A stretch of 64,000 bases of DNA from Chromera velia (Eukaryota > Sar > Chromeraceae), in assembly GCA_018398765.1 (NCBI GenBank), contig JAHBMJ010005071.1, positions 1-64,000 on the forward strand, given 5' to 3'. Below, piece by piece: positions 12,400-24,732 of this stretch (position 1 is the first letter of the stretch; every line of letters starts with the position of its first letter). Both the position numbers and the translations under genes were made by a program. The notes beneath the pieces are model-generated. The model was not told where the DNA came from. It did no database searches and saw only the letters and a list, made by a program, of their open reading frames with translations.

Positions 12400-14290
12400 C
12401 CCATATTTCGTTGCCACTCAAAGAGATACACGACTTCCTGTCTGCACCCATTTTCGTTTACGGTCAAAGAAACACACGCCTTCCTCTCTTTACCCATATT
12501 TTGTTCGCATTCGGAGAGACACACGTCTTCGTCTCTGCGCTAATTTTTGTTTGCAGTCAGAGAGACACAAGCCTTGCTCTTGGTACCCATCTTTCATCGC
12601 AGTCAGAGAGACACACGCCTCTCTCTCTATACCCATAATTTGTTGGCACTCAGAGAGACACACGACTTCCTCTCTATGACTATTTTCGTTTGCAGTCAGA
12701 GAGACACATGCCTTTCTTTCTTTACCCATATTTCATTGGCACTCAGAGAGATACACGCCTTCCTTGATCTCTGCAGTGCCACCCATTTTTGTTTGCGGTC
12801 AGAGGGACACAAGCCTTGCTCTCGGTACCCATCTTTGAAATTCATCGCAGTCAGAGAGACACACGCCTCTCTTTCTGCACCCATAATTTGTTGGCACTCA
12901 AAGAGACACATGACTTCCTCTCTGCGGCTATTTTCGTTTACAGTCAGAGAGACATACACCTTCCTCTCTTCACCCATATTTCATTAGCACCTAAAGAGAC
13001 ACACGCCTTCCTCTCCACACCTATATTTCATTTGCAGTCAGAGAGACACAAGCCTTCCTCTCTGTATCCATCTTTCGTTACAGTTAGAGAGAGACCCGCC
13101 TTCTTCTCTGCACCCATTTCCGTTTGCGGTCAGAGGGATACAAACCTTGCTCTTGGTACGCATTTTTAAAGTTCGTCGCAGTCAGAAAGACACACGCCTC
13201 TCTCTCTGCACCCATAATTTGTTGGTACTCAGAAAGATACACGACTTCCTCTCTGCACCCATTTTCATTTGCAGTCAGAAAGACATACGCCTTCCTCTCT
13301 GCACCCATATTTCATTGGCACTCAGAGAGATACACATCTTCCTCTCTGCACCCATTTTTGTTTGTAGTCAGAGAGACACACGCCTCTCTCTCTGCACCCA
13401 TAATTTATTGGCACTCAGAAAGACACACGACTTCCTCTTTGCATCTATTTTTGTTTACAGTCAGAGACATATAAGCTTTCCTCTCTATACTCATCTTTCG
13501 TTGCAGTCAGAGAGACACACGCCTCCTTCTCTGCACCCATAATTTGTTGGCACTCAGAGAGATATACGCCTTCCTCTCTGCACCTAATATTTTTGTTTGC
13601 AGTCAGACAAACACACGCCTTCGTCTCTGTACTCATATTTTGTTGCAGTCAAAGAAACACACGCCTTCCTCTCTGCACCCATTTTCATTTACAGTCAGAG
13701 AGACACAAGCCTTACTCTCGGTACCCATCTTTCGTCGCAGTCAGAGAGACACACGCCTCAGTGTGAGTCTCTCTCTGCACCCATAATTTCAAATTGTTGG
13801 CACTCAGGGAGACACATGACTTCCTCTCTGCGCTTATTTTCATTTGCAGTCAGAGAGACACACGCCTTCCTCTCTGCACCCATATTTTGTTGGCACTCAG
13901 AGGGACACAAGCCTTCCTCTCTGTACCCATCTTTCGTTGTAGTCAGAGAGACTCATGCCTTCCTCTGCATACCTATCTTTTATGACAGTCATGCAGAGAG
14001 ACACATGACTTTCTCTCTGCGCCCATTTTTGTTTGTAGTCAGAGAGATGCCGAGAGATGCAAACCTTCCTCTCTGTACCCATCTTTTGTTGCAGTTATGC
14101 AGACAGACATACGCCTTCCTCTCTGCACCCGTATTTCGTTGGCACTCTAGGTTGGCACTCAGAGAGACTCACGACATCCTCTCTGCACCCATTTTTATTT
14201 AGTTAGAGAGATATAAGCCTTCCTCTCTGTACCCATCTTTTGTTGCAGTCATGCAGAGAGACACACGTTTTCCTCTCTGCACCCATACTT
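12400..14290 (+). repeat. Minisatellite 2, left part, unit about 47 bp
   Basis: About 40 diverged copies of a unit reading GCAGTCAGAGAGACACACGC, then CTTCCTCTCTGCACCCAT, then TTTCGTTG or similar. Since 47 is not a multiple of 3, a translation passes through all three phases every three units, yet most frames stay open. The array is interrupted at 14290 by the LTR element and resumes at 20116. Confidence 0.95.
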
Positions 14291-14746
14291 TGTAGTGTCC
14301 TACTTCCCGGCGCTGTCCTGCCGCCGCCGTTCGGTCTTTCTCGCATGCGCGCCGCCTTGCCTTTGATCGCCGACCGCCGCATTCTGTCTGCCTGGCCCCT
14401 AGCCTAGCCCCAGAAAGCTTATCTTTACGTTTGCACGGGCCCCGGGACCGGTTAGATTTAATCCGCTCTCAGCCATCTCACTGAGATCATTCGTTCTGTT
14501 TGCCCGGTCTTGGGACTGTCCTTTCTTAGCAAGCTAGTCCGGTCAAGTTCAACTTTAAACTATGAATCCTTTGGACTCTATGAATGGCTAAGAATCTATC
14601 CATATTCTATTCCTTAGCTGACTGATATCTTCAGACTGAGCTAAAGTCTGGAGAGTTTCTAGATCCGTCTCTTTGTCTAGGCCACATCTCTGGGTCTAGC
14701 TCTCCATTTGTCCTTCCACTACCCAAAGCAGCAGGAAGTTACTACA
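14291..14746 (+). repeat. 5' LTR of the LARD-like element
   Basis: 456 bp, starts TGTAGTGTCC and ends ACTACA, and is preceded by ACTT. A possible primer-binding site starts about 2 bp inside the element (TGGTGGCTTG at 14749), but I cannot name the tRNA. Confidence 0.85.
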
Positions 14747-17535
14747 TGTGGTGGCTTGTTTTAGTAAGAGGTGACTACTTCTTTCTGTTGTAGATTTAGT
14801 TGTTGCCTCAGTTTCCTCCATCTTCGTTCGAAAAGAGAGTTTACATCTATACATGCATCCATCTCTTTTCCTAACCGCTGCAGGCACAGTCAGGAGACTG
14901 TGAAAGAGGGTGTCAGAGACCTTTTGCATCCCGTGTCAGCTGGCCAAAGCTCTGTTCTCTTGCTTTCCTGGTCTGGTGGGAACTTTTCTTTCTCGGTTCC
15001 TGAGGAAGAAGCTGGAGACAGGAGACGGAAATTGTTGTGGAGTCGGAAGAGACTGGAAGAGGCAAAGAGAATCCTTTCCCGTGAAGACTAAAGGGGAACC
15101 TGGAGACGATCAAGCTTGCCGACAACAAGCTGACTGAAGAGAAATGAGCAGTTGGTTTCCTTGTTTCTGTGTGTGTTGACTGGCTGTTTTGTCCTTCGTC
15201 TTCAGTGTGAGAGAAGACTGATCCCCTTCACTTGCCTTGCTATGGTTGCTTGCTTGTCTGCCTGGGTCTGACCAGCCTGTGCGGCCTGCAAACACCAACC
15301 GTCTGCCTTTGCTTGTTGGACTGGTCATCCAGCGACTTTGGTAGGTCGGGCAGCATGAAGACACATCTTTTTGCTTTGAGTGAGACAGTTTGTGCAAGCA
15401 TGTATATTTATGGTGTGGCTGAGAGTACTGCTGTTTTTGGATGGATGTGAGATGACATGAAAGCGTTTGTTGAGAGAGAGAGAGAACACTGAGAGTATAG
15501 CAGTATCTGTGTGTCCGATGTATGTCAGGGAGACAGATAAGGGAACGAAGGGAAAGAGTTGCATGAAGGAGAAGCCGGGTGTCCCGAGCATGAAGAAGAA
15601 TAGGAGGGGGACGGAAGGGAATAAAGGGGGGAGAGCCGATAAGAGCTGGTGTACCAGGGGGGGAAACAAGGGGGGGGGAGAGCTGGTATGCCAGGAGGGC
15701 GGAAAAAGGGGGGGGGAGAAGCGAGAGGGGAACGCGGACGTCAATGACCACAAGAAGGGAGAGTGAAATGCGGACGTCAACTGTCACAAGAACTTGCCAA
15801 GAAGGAAGAGTGAAACGTGGAATGTTAATGGCTGCATAAGAGGGGTAAAGGCGACTTGGAGCCTCCGTAAATGGCTATAAGCGACTCAAGCCTCCGTTAA
15901 TGGCTGCAAAAGGCCAGGGCTCCGTTAATGCCCAGCCGCCTGAGAGGAAGGACCGATGATTGGCCAGGATCATCATATAGGGGGAAGTCACCCTACTGCC
16001 CGGCAACGGAAGATCACAATGGAAGATGAGGACGGAAGAGAATAAAGAATGAAGAGTGTAAGAGAGTGTATACTAGGTGTGTACATGGATGCGTTGTAAT
16101 GCATGAATTGAAGCATAAGTGATGAGAAAGCCATGTGAGTTTGAAGAAAAGGAAGGCAGAAGAAGATGCAAAGGCATCAGTTAGTAGAACAGTGTGCAGC
16201 GTCTGGTGTTCCCTTCCCTCCCTCCCTCCCTCTCTCTATGCAGCCACTGACACGCGTAAGGTGTGTTTGTGCCTGCCGAGACCACCGAGTCCCTTTGTCA
16301 AGACAAGAACCCGAAGTCAATCGCCCACCCCAACGTCATCTATATGCGAGACGGGCAGAGGACTGCCTGATGAAAGCCATCATATGCTTATGTTTCGCGC
16401 TGCACACACTCCTGAATTTTTAGCAGAGCTTCTTTAAAAAGTGAATTTTATGGTTTTTAAAGGGGGTTTTAGCGTAATTTTAGGGGGGTTTTTGCCCCTC
16501 AGAAGAAGACTTTTTGCCTATAAATGAATTTTTGGCAGCTCATGACCAAAACGTGAACCAATGGTTCATGAGTGCATGCAGCGCATTACGTCTGTGCATG
16601 TCCACGACTGCTCTCCCACTCCCGCCCTAGACTTGGAGGGGGGAGCAACCAATTGACCTCCTTATGAAGCAGAGCGGCAACGAGGAGAACTGCAAGAAGA
16701 ACAAGTCGCGCGCTGCCTGAGAGCGCTTGGAGCTTGCTGGAGCTTCCTCGGCGGATCGATCTCTTTCTTTTCGTTTCGTTGCTTGCGTTTGCACCCTTGT
16801 CTTCTCCTTTTGGTCTCTTTGGTAAAAGAGTGTCCAGTCTACGTGTGAGTGAATCCTTCTGGGTCGGACGTTTCATTTCTTTGTGAGAAGAAAAAAGAAA
16901 GAGAGACCAAACGAAGAAGAGATGAAGAAAGAAAAAATGTGGAGGTGTGAGTGTGAGGAAAGGAGATGCCTGTCGAGACAGACGGTTGCAAAGCAGAATG
17001 GAAGAGACGAAGTCAGCTTGAAGGAACAGCCTGTATATCCTTTTGTATCCTTCTTTCATTTGTGTCTGCCACTGCAGGGGGAATTGGCATGAATTGCGGT
17101 GCTCTGGATCCTTTAAATTCCTTCTGGGCTAGGGGGCAGCACTTCTGGTATATATACTAGATTTTGGAGCTGATATAACCCAAAAAAGTGAAAATTTCAT
17201 TTAGTTTTTTTGCAACAAAATATTTTTCAGGTGCGGCTTGACGAGTTACTTCCAAAAAACATAAAATTTTGGTGTAGGTTAATATTCGTTGTGTTATAGG
17301 TTACAGGGGTTAAATACATGTCGCTTTATAATGTTACGGGTTACTCAGTTAGAGGTCATTTTGGGTCAGTAACCATCATTCAAAGTTCATCTTGAAAAGT
17401 GTTTAAAAGTTGTTTAAAACATGTTTAAAGACCTTATAGTGGATGGTTACTTACTTTTTATCAGGGGTCAAAAATGATTACAAGTTACTCGGTTAGAGGC
17501 CTTTTTATTAACTATTGAAGCAACACATTAAAATC

Positions 17536-17536
<1 letters not shown>

Positions 17537-17592
<56 letters not shown>
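17537..17592. repeat. ATTG microsatellite in the LTR element interior
   Basis: About 14 copies of ATTG. Just upstream, the phrase GTTAC(G/A)(G/A)GTTACTC(A/G)GTTAGAGG occurs twice (about 17335 and 17482), a short internal duplication. Confidence 0.95.
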
Positions 17593-19640
17593 ATGTTCCG
17601 CTTTAGGGCCTTCTCGCTATGTCTATCTGTTGCCAGAGCTAGCAGGGCGGGGTGTTCCCCAGCCTGAGCTAAGGTATCAGACCCCGCCCTCGGGGCCCGC
17701 CAGAGTCTGTTGCCCTGGCCACTGCTGCATGATTGTTCGTTGTTCGAGCCACGGCTCTGGATCCGTGTTGGCTTTCCGGCCTCAAAATCGATCTGAAAGG
17801 GCATGCGATTTAGGTTTCCTCGCTCTTCTTGTTCGCTTTATCAATCTTCTTCTGCGGCTCCCTCCTTCCCTACCCTAATGCTCCTTCGGTCATCTTTAAG
17901 TTATCAATCGTCTCTTTATATTCTTTTGTTAGTTTCTCGATCGCCCGCTGCCTTCCGGTGATTTCTGCATGTCTGGCCGCCCAAGCGTCTCCCTCTATAT
18001 GTCCGTACCGTCCTGGACACTCCTCAAACACCCGAGGGGGGTTACACCCTCCGTCTGAATAATGCCCTCCTCATGCAATTGTTCAAGGACCATAAAGTGT
18101 TTCAACCTTTTTGAGATGTTTTTAGAAGTAACTCAAGCTAAACAATCGATTAGCACCACTTTTAAAGTGCTAGGTGATCGATATATTAGGGGGGGGGGTA
18201 CTAAAATCACTAAAAAAAAATAGTAACCAATGGTATCCTGGAGTGCTGCACCCTAGTTTCTGAGTCTGGCGGTATCGTCTCTTTCCCCCTGACAGCGGGC
18301 ACAGCACGCTGTCCATCTGGAGGCAACTTCTAGAGATGGCAACGTATTTATGTTGCTGTGATAGTCTGCTATATCTGTCTTCCTTTACATCTGTGTGTAT
18401 CTTTCTCTAGCGTTTGTGTTTTTGGTGACTTTTCCCTTCTCTTATGGCATGTTGTGAATGTGGGGCGATATGGGATTAAGTGGGTCTAAGAGAAAAAGGT
18501 ACAAGAAGAAATGAATCTGTTCTCTGTCCTCCTTTTCTATTGGTATATTTCTTTTTGTCATTCCCTGACTTGCTGTCACCGTTTGTGCCGGAAATCTAAG
18601 CCGGAAATCTATAGTACTCCTTCTTGAGAGTGAGAGCGCATGGTAGCCGAAAAGGAGAGGGGATCGAGGTGGGAGGAATTAAAGAAAAAAGAAAAGAGAG
18701 GAAGGAACTTTATACCATCACCGTCTTTCTTTGCTTTACGTAAGAGTTCAGGGCCTTTTTGTCTGGTGTCGTCCGTGTGTCCGTCTGTTAATCTGTCGAG
18801 CTGCCCACCGTATGCCTCCTGTCAACAGAGGTAGTTGACAGAAGAAAGCAGCTTCCCTGAAGATATAGAAGAAGAAAGAGAGCAGACTAAGTGCATCCGC
18901 TGTCTTTGTTTCTGTCCACTGCTGCTTCTGTACTTGGAGCTTTGAAGAAAATACAGTAGAAGGAAAAAAGAAGAGAAAGAACAATGAATGAGGGGTTGAT
19001 AGAAACCGTAGCCGCCTGTCCGACCTTGACTGGTGACGTAAAGTAAACGAAGCCTAGTGCTTCGGTAGTGGCATGTCCGATGGGAAAAGCCTGGAGCCAA
19101 GGGTTCTAAGGTAAAGTACCTGGTCCGGTCTTAGAAGGTAGAAGGTTATATCGGGACTCTGTTGAAAGCTGATCTCACAATCTGGCACCCTCAGAAAGAG
19201 AAGGAAAGAAAGAAAAAGAAGAAGAAGAAGAAGAAGAAGAAAAAAAAAAAAAAAAGAATTGTGGAGAAAACTAGGGAGAAAAGAAATCGACGCTGTCAGG
19301 CTCACTGTGTTTGTTTGACCGACTCCGGTCGCTGCTTCTACACTGCTCTGTCAATCAGTTTCTCATCTTTGTGTATGATTCATTTGCTTTGCCCGGTTAG
19401 GTCTTTGAGTATTCCTAGGAGTATTCAGCTGTGTTTCACAGAGAAGTATGTCAGTTCGGCGCTTTCGCTTTGTTGCATACGAGTAGTGTATCCATCCATC
19501 AGCTTGAATAGACCTGAGTGTATGTATGCATGTCTTCTGTTGAGCTGGATTTGAGTATAATTCTTGAGCGGCTGTGCTTTCAGTCTGTCTACACGCATGC
19601 TTGATTGTGTTTGGGATATCGCGAGGGCGCGATTTCCTTG

Positions 19641-19659
19641 CCGGTGAGAAGGGGAGATG
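19641..19659 (+). other. Polypurine tract of the LARD-like element
   Basis: The purine-rich stretch GGTGAGAAGGGGAGATG lies directly before the 3' LTR, as expected for the plus-strand priming site of LTR elements. Confidence 0.65.
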
Positions 19660-20115
19660 TGTAGTGTCCTACCTCTCGGCACCGTCCCGCCGCCGCCGTT
19701 CGGTCCTTCTCGCATGCACGCCGCCTTGCCTTTGATCGCTGACCGCCGCATTCTGTCTGCCTGGCCCCTAGCCTGGCCCCAGAAAGCTTGTCTTTACGTT
19801 TGCACGGGCCCCGGGACCGGTTAGATTTAATCTACTCTCAGCCATCTCACTGAGATCGTTCGTTCTGTTTGCCCGGTCTTGGGACTGTCTTTTCTTAGCA
19901 AGCTAGTCAGGTCAAGTTCAACTTTAAACTATGAATCCTTTGGACTCTATGAATGGCTAAGAATCTATCCATATTCTATTCCTTAGCTGACTGATATCTT
20001 CAGACTGAGCTAAAGTCTGGAGAGTTTCTAGATCCGTCTCTTTGTCTAGGCTGCATCTCTGGGTCTAGCTCTCCATTTGTCCTTCCGCTACTCAAAGCAG
20101 CAGGAAGGTGTTACA
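19660..20115 (+). repeat. 3' LTR of the LARD-like element
   Basis: 456 bp, the same length as the 5' copy. It starts TGTAGTGTCC, ends GTGTTACA, and is followed by ACTT, where the minisatellite resumes with CGTTGGCACTC. Confidence 0.85.
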
Positions 20116-22510
20116 ACTTCGTTGGCACTCCTAAAGATACATGACTTCCTCTCTGCGCTCATTTTCGTTTGCAGTCAGAGAGACACAAGCCTTCCTTTCT
20201 GTACCCAATGGCATCTTTCACCGCAGTCATGCAGAGAGACACACGCCTTCCTCTTTGCACCCATATTTCGTTGGCAGTCAGAGAGACTCATGACGTCCTC
20301 TCTCCACCCAGATTTCGTTGGCAGTCAGAGAGACTCACGACTTCCTCTTTGTACCCATTTTCGTTTGCAGTCAGAGAGACACACGCCTTGCTCTCTCCAC
20401 CCATATTTCGTTGGCAGTCAGAGAGAGTCTGACTTACGACTTCCTCTCTGTACCCATTTTCATTTGCAGTCAGAGAGACGCAAGCCTTCCTCCCTGTACC
20501 TATCTTTCATTGCAGTCATGCAGAGAGATATACGCCTCCCTCTCTGCACGCATCCTCTGCTTGCATGCAAACAGAGAGACACAAGCATTCCTTTCTGCAC
20601 TCATCCTCCGCTGGTAGACAGAGAGCCACAAGCCTTCTTCTCTACGTTCATCCTTCGTTTGCAGACAGTCCGAGAGCCCCACAAACCTTCACTCGCATAC
20701 GGAAGGACATCAGCCTTCTGCCCTGCATCCAATTTTCACTTGCAGTCTGAGAGATACAAGCCTTCCTCTCTGTATTCATTGCTCGCGTGCAGGCAGAGAG
20801 ATACACGCCTTCCTCTCTGCACCCGTCTTTCGCTCACAGTCAGAGAGACACAAGCCTTCCTCTCTGCACTCATCCTTTGCTGGCAGACAGTCCAAGAGTC
20901 ACACAATGTTTCCTCACTGCGTCCATCTTCCATTTGTGGACGGAGGGATACAAGCCTTCCACTTGGTCACACTTTCCATGCCTATCATTCACCACAGACA
21001 GAATCATAAACCTTTCTCTCTGTGCCCATGTTTCGCTTACAGACAGAAAGACACAGGCCTCTTCTCTGTGCCCATCCTTTGCCCACAGACAGAGAGACAC
21101 AAACCTTCTTCAGAATCTTAGTGTTCATCCTTCACCTGCAGATAGAGAGACTCCAGTTTTCCCTTCTGAGCGTATCTTTTGTTAGCAGTCAGAGAGATAC
21201 AAACCTTCCTCTCTGCGCCCATTCTTTGTTTGCAATCAGAGAGACACACGCCTTCCTCTCTATGCCTACTTGTCACGGTAGATAGAGAGACATAAACCTT
21301 CCTTTGTACGCTCGCGTCCTTCACCCACAGATAGGAAGACACAAGCCTTCCTTCGTGCGCTTACCCTTCGCCTAGCCCTTCACCCACAGATAGAGAGACA
21401 TAAGCTTTCCTCTCTGCGTCCACTGGCAGCTTTCACTCGCGGTCAGAGGGACATACACCTTCCTCTCTAGACCTAGTTTTCACCTGCGGTTAGATGGACA
21501 TATACGTTCCTCTGTGCGCCCAGCTTTCGCTTGCGGTTAGACTCTGAAGGATACACACCTTCCTCTCTGCGCCTAGCTTTCACTTACAGTCAGAAGGACA
21601 GTATCACACACCTTCCTCTCTACGTCCAGCTTTCACTTGCGGTCAGAGAGACATAAGCCTTCCTCTCTGCGTTCATCTTTCGCGCGTAGTTAGAGAGGCC
21701 CTCACCTTCCCCGTTCCGCTCATCCTTTGCCTATAGACAGAATCACATGCCTTCCTCTCTGTGCATCTCTGCGCTAACTAACTGTGTTTGTCTTTCCCGA
21801 GTAGTCAGAGAGACACAAGTCTTCCTCTCGGTATTCATCCTTCACTTGCAGATAGAGAGTCACATGCCTTCCTCTCTGCATATTATGCTCATCGCTCGCT
21901 TACAAACAGAAACACAAACCTTCCTCTCTGCATCCATCCTTCGCTGGCAGGCAGAGAGACATGCACATGCATACGCCTTCCTCTCCACGTTCATCCTTCG
22001 CTAGCAGACAGTCTGAAAGCTATCGAAGCCTTGCCTAATCTTGGCATCCATCTTCGCTCGCGATCAGAGAGACACACGCCTTCCTCTCTACAATCATCTT
22101 CCGCTTACAGATGGTGAGACACAAGCTTTCCTCTCTATGCTCATCCTTCGCCTGCTGACAGAGCGAGAAGCCTAACACTTCCTCTTTATGCCCAATGGCA
22201 TCCGCACTTGCAAACAAAGAGTCACAGGCCCTCCTCTCTGCACCTTCCTTTCGCTTGCAGACTATAGCTTGCAGACAGAGCATCACAAGCCTTCCAAGGC
22301 CCTTCCTTTTATTGTTCCTCCCTCGCCGGCAGACAGAGAGGCACAAGCCTTCCTCTCTGCGTCTATCCTCCACTTGCAAACAGAGAAACACAAGCTTTCC
22401 TCTGTACACTTACCCCTCACTAAGTCCTACAGACAGAAAAAAACAAGCTCTCCGCTCTATGCGCATCCTTCGCTTGCAGACAGAGAAGCACCAGCCTTGA
22501 AAAGTTCCTC
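20116..22510 (+). repeat. Minisatellite 2, right part
   Basis: Continuation of the 47-bp array after the LTR insertion. Toward the right end the units change to a variant with GCAGACAGAGAGACACAAGC, then CTTCCTCTCTGC, and become more diverged. The open frame of 310 residues at 20077 is a repeat product. Confidence 0.95.
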
Positions 22511-22795
22511 AGGCAACGACATAACTACATCTTGCTCACTCTCTGCTCAGGTAGCAGCATGACTGCATTCAACTACATTCCTCTCATTTTCTGCTCAAGG
22601 AGCTCTGCAGTAGCATAATGACTCATTGACAAACGTATTCAGTATACATTAACTACTACACTCAAAATATAGGGTCCCCCTCACATGTTAAGATTCTAGA
22701 CCCTTGGGTTTCTCCTCCTCTCAGTGACAATCTCCCCCCTTCTACTCTTTCGCATGAGTATGGGCGCCCTGCACTATGTTGCGGGTTTGAGGGGT
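22511..22795. other. Unassigned spacer after minisatellite 2
   Basis: Non-repetitive DNA with no recognisable gene. Short Thr/Ser-rich open frames only. Confidence 0.3.
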
Positions 22796-22983
22796 CGTAA
22801 GCCACCCTGACTCCTATAGCCTAAACCTCTAACGCTTGCGCAAAGATATGGTTATAGGGTCGGATGGCCTGGCCTGCATGTCTTTAAGCCTAAAACGGCT
22901 CCTAGGCCATGATCTACTACATACGGGGCGGTATGCTCCTGTGTTGCGACTATCAGGGCCGAGCAGCCTGTACGGAATGATAC
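22796..22983 (+). repeat. Dispersed repeat B, first copy
   Basis: About 188 bp that recurs at 23452-23640 in the same orientation. Shared phrases are CCTAAAACGGCTCCTAGGCC, GTGATCTACT and GACTATCAGGGCCGAGCAGC. Confidence 0.85.
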
Positions 22984-23300
22984 GGCATGAATAGGCTCTA
23001 CGTGCGTCAGCCGCTGTTCCATACTAGGTCAAGCGAGCAATCGGATACAGGCAGGCTTGGGGTGGTAGCCCGAGGCATCCACCCGTCTTGCTATGTCATG
23101 CATAACCGCGAGACGTCCCAAAATTATCTATCTCTATTTTTATGAGCAGCGAAATTTGGAAGGCACTGACTCCGTTTCTATATGATCGAAACGGAGAAGG
23201 AACGGGTCGTTCGTTCAACCCTGTCTGCTACTGACTTGTCCGAGAACCCACCCTCACATACCTGCACGTTTTCAAACTCCCAAAAATCGGTTTCACCCTC
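22977..23300 (+). repeat. Dispersed repeat, copy B of the 9266-9590 family
   Basis: Matches 9266-9590 along its length. It follows directly on the first copy of the 188-bp repeat, so the two may be parts of one longer family of which 9266-9590 is a partial copy. Confidence 0.85.
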
Positions 23301-23451
23301 CCACCTGCAGTCTTAGAGCGATTTATGATCGTTTATTTCCCTTCTTGAAACCCTGGGCTCCCACTTATACCCCATGCACCTGATCGGCAGACTTAGTGCT
23401 ATCTATTGAGGTTGCTCGCGGTGGTGGGTTACTATAGTCTCTTTGGAAGGT

Positions 23452-23640
23452 CGCGAGCCAACCTGACTCTTATAGCCCGAACCTCTCACGCTCGAGCAGA
23501 GGTACGGCTATAGGGTTGGGTGGCCTCGCCTGTATGCCTTTGAGCCTAAAACGGCTCCTAGGCCGTGATCTACTGCGTACGGGGTGGCATGCTCGTGCGT
23601 AGCGACTATCAGGGCCGAGCAGCCTGCGCGGAACACATTG
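23452..23640 (+). repeat. Dispersed repeat B, second copy
   Basis: Second copy of the 188-bp sequence at 22796. After it the DNA runs into a poly-C tract and an assembly gap, so more copies could be hidden in the gap. Confidence 0.85.
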
Positions 23641-23731
23641 GAACACGAGATGTCATGCATGCGCATGGATTTTTTTTTTATCTTTACCCCAACAGGGTCT
23701 GCGGGGGATCGGCCTCCCCCCCCCCCCCCCC

Positions 23732-23943
23732 NNNNNNNNNNNNNNNNNNNNNNNNNNNNNNNNNNNNNNNNNNNNNNNNNNNNNNNNNNNNNNNNNNNNN
23801 NNNNNNNNNNNNNNNNNNNNNNNNNNNNNNNNNNNNNNNNNNNNNNNNNNNNNNNNNNNNNNNNNNNNNNNNNNNNNNNNNNNNNNNNNNNNNNNNNNNN
23901 NNNNNNNNNNNNNNNNNNNNNNNNNNNNNNNNNNNNNNNNNNN
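23732..23943. other. Assembly gap (212 N)
   Basis: Flanked by 15 C on the left and by a CCCACCCA repeat on the right, so the gap probably reflects a C-rich simple repeat. Confidence 1.
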
Positions 23944-24171
23944 ACCCCCCACCCACCCACCCACCCACAATATCACAATCACACCAACCCAACACCACTC
24001 ACAATATCACAATCACCCCAAGAAGGAAGTCTGTCTTCAAGCGTGGGCGGGCGCGCGTACGTTAACGTTGTGTGTTTGTGTTTTTTTTGTATTTTGTTAT
24101 AGATTTTTGTATGAATTTTACAGTCAGATTGTCTTTTTCGTACCTTCCATGCTCTGGGCTCTTCGGCGACT

Positions 24172-24286
24172 TGCATGCATACATGCAGGTAGATAAGTAC
24201 ATGCGGACCCTATTGGGGTAGTGGACCTTTTTTTTTAAATTTCTTTTTTTTTTGCATGCATGGAAATAAATCAGTCCATGCATGCA
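24172..24286. promoter_or_regulatory. Cluster of three TGCATGCA palindromes upstream of the giant gene
   Basis: TGCATGCA at 24172-24179, 24253-24260 and 24279-24286, about 450-560 bp before the start codon at 24733. In apicomplexan parasites TGCATGC(A) is a well-known promoter motif bound by an ApiAP2 factor; if the host is a related alveolate, this is a plausible promoter element. The rest of 23944-24732 shows no exon. Confidence 0.45.
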
Positions 24287-24732
24287 GACGATCGACGCTG
24301 TACGTATGTACATTTTTCATTCGAACCTCGATCATTCAGTGCATGGGTCAATCTGTCGAAGAAGCGATCGACATAGGTGTATTGATGCATCCATTCACAC
24401 ACAGCAGCAGTCGTGATTGTCGAGACAAAGGAGAAGTCTAGATATCTGCAACAACAATTTCTTCCGGGCAGCTTATCTTGATCGATCAACAGAGAACGCG
24501 TTCTGTTGTTCTACTGTTGCATATAACGGTACACCAGCTCTCTACAATAGCATAACACAGACAAAGAGGAGTGGCGTTTTAAACTGGCGCAAGCTGATCG
24601 AGCGGAACCCCTTGCAGGGCAAATCTCTGTGACATACATAGCTTGCTGAGATTCTTTCTATACACATTGTGAGATTTTTCACGTGAAGGGGGCTTCTGGT
24701 TCGAAAATCGAAGTAGTCACTCTTCTGCTCAA

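Larger units (their letters stand above)
14291..20115 (+). mobile_element. Non-autonomous LTR retrotransposon (LARD-like), fossil
   Basis: Two direct 456-bp repeats (14291-14746 and 19660-20115) flank a 4.9-kb interior. The ends are TGTAGTG and TACA, a polypurine tract lies just before the 3' repeat, and ACTT is duplicated at the insertion point inside the 47-bp minisatellite (14287-14290 and 20116-20119). The interior has no gag, protease, reverse transcriptase or integrase that I can recognise, so the element would have depended on proteins from elsewhere. Strand follows the position of the polypurine tract. The family is undetermined. The LTR pair is about 95% alike by eye, suggesting a fairly recent insertion. 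The outline looks whole. The element carries its own simple repeats (ATTG run 17537-17592, GAA and A run 19197-19256). Confidence 0.8.

Noticed and set aside
12400-14290. Regular 47-bp repeats that could suggest a CRISPR array
   Set aside because: There are no unique spacers between conserved repeats, the units are continuous and diverged, and the setting is eukaryotic.
14696-19554. Open frames of 60-225 residues inside the LTR element
   Set aside because: None shows retroelement or other motifs; they are scattered on both strands as expected by chance in low-complexity DNA.
20077-21009. A 310-residue open frame in the minisatellite
   Set aside because: The 47-bp unit gives long open frames in several phases; neighbouring frames encode the same phrases, so there is no sign of a selected protein.
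23508-24102. Open frames running through the N gap
   Set aside because: They exist only because N codons are not counted as stops.
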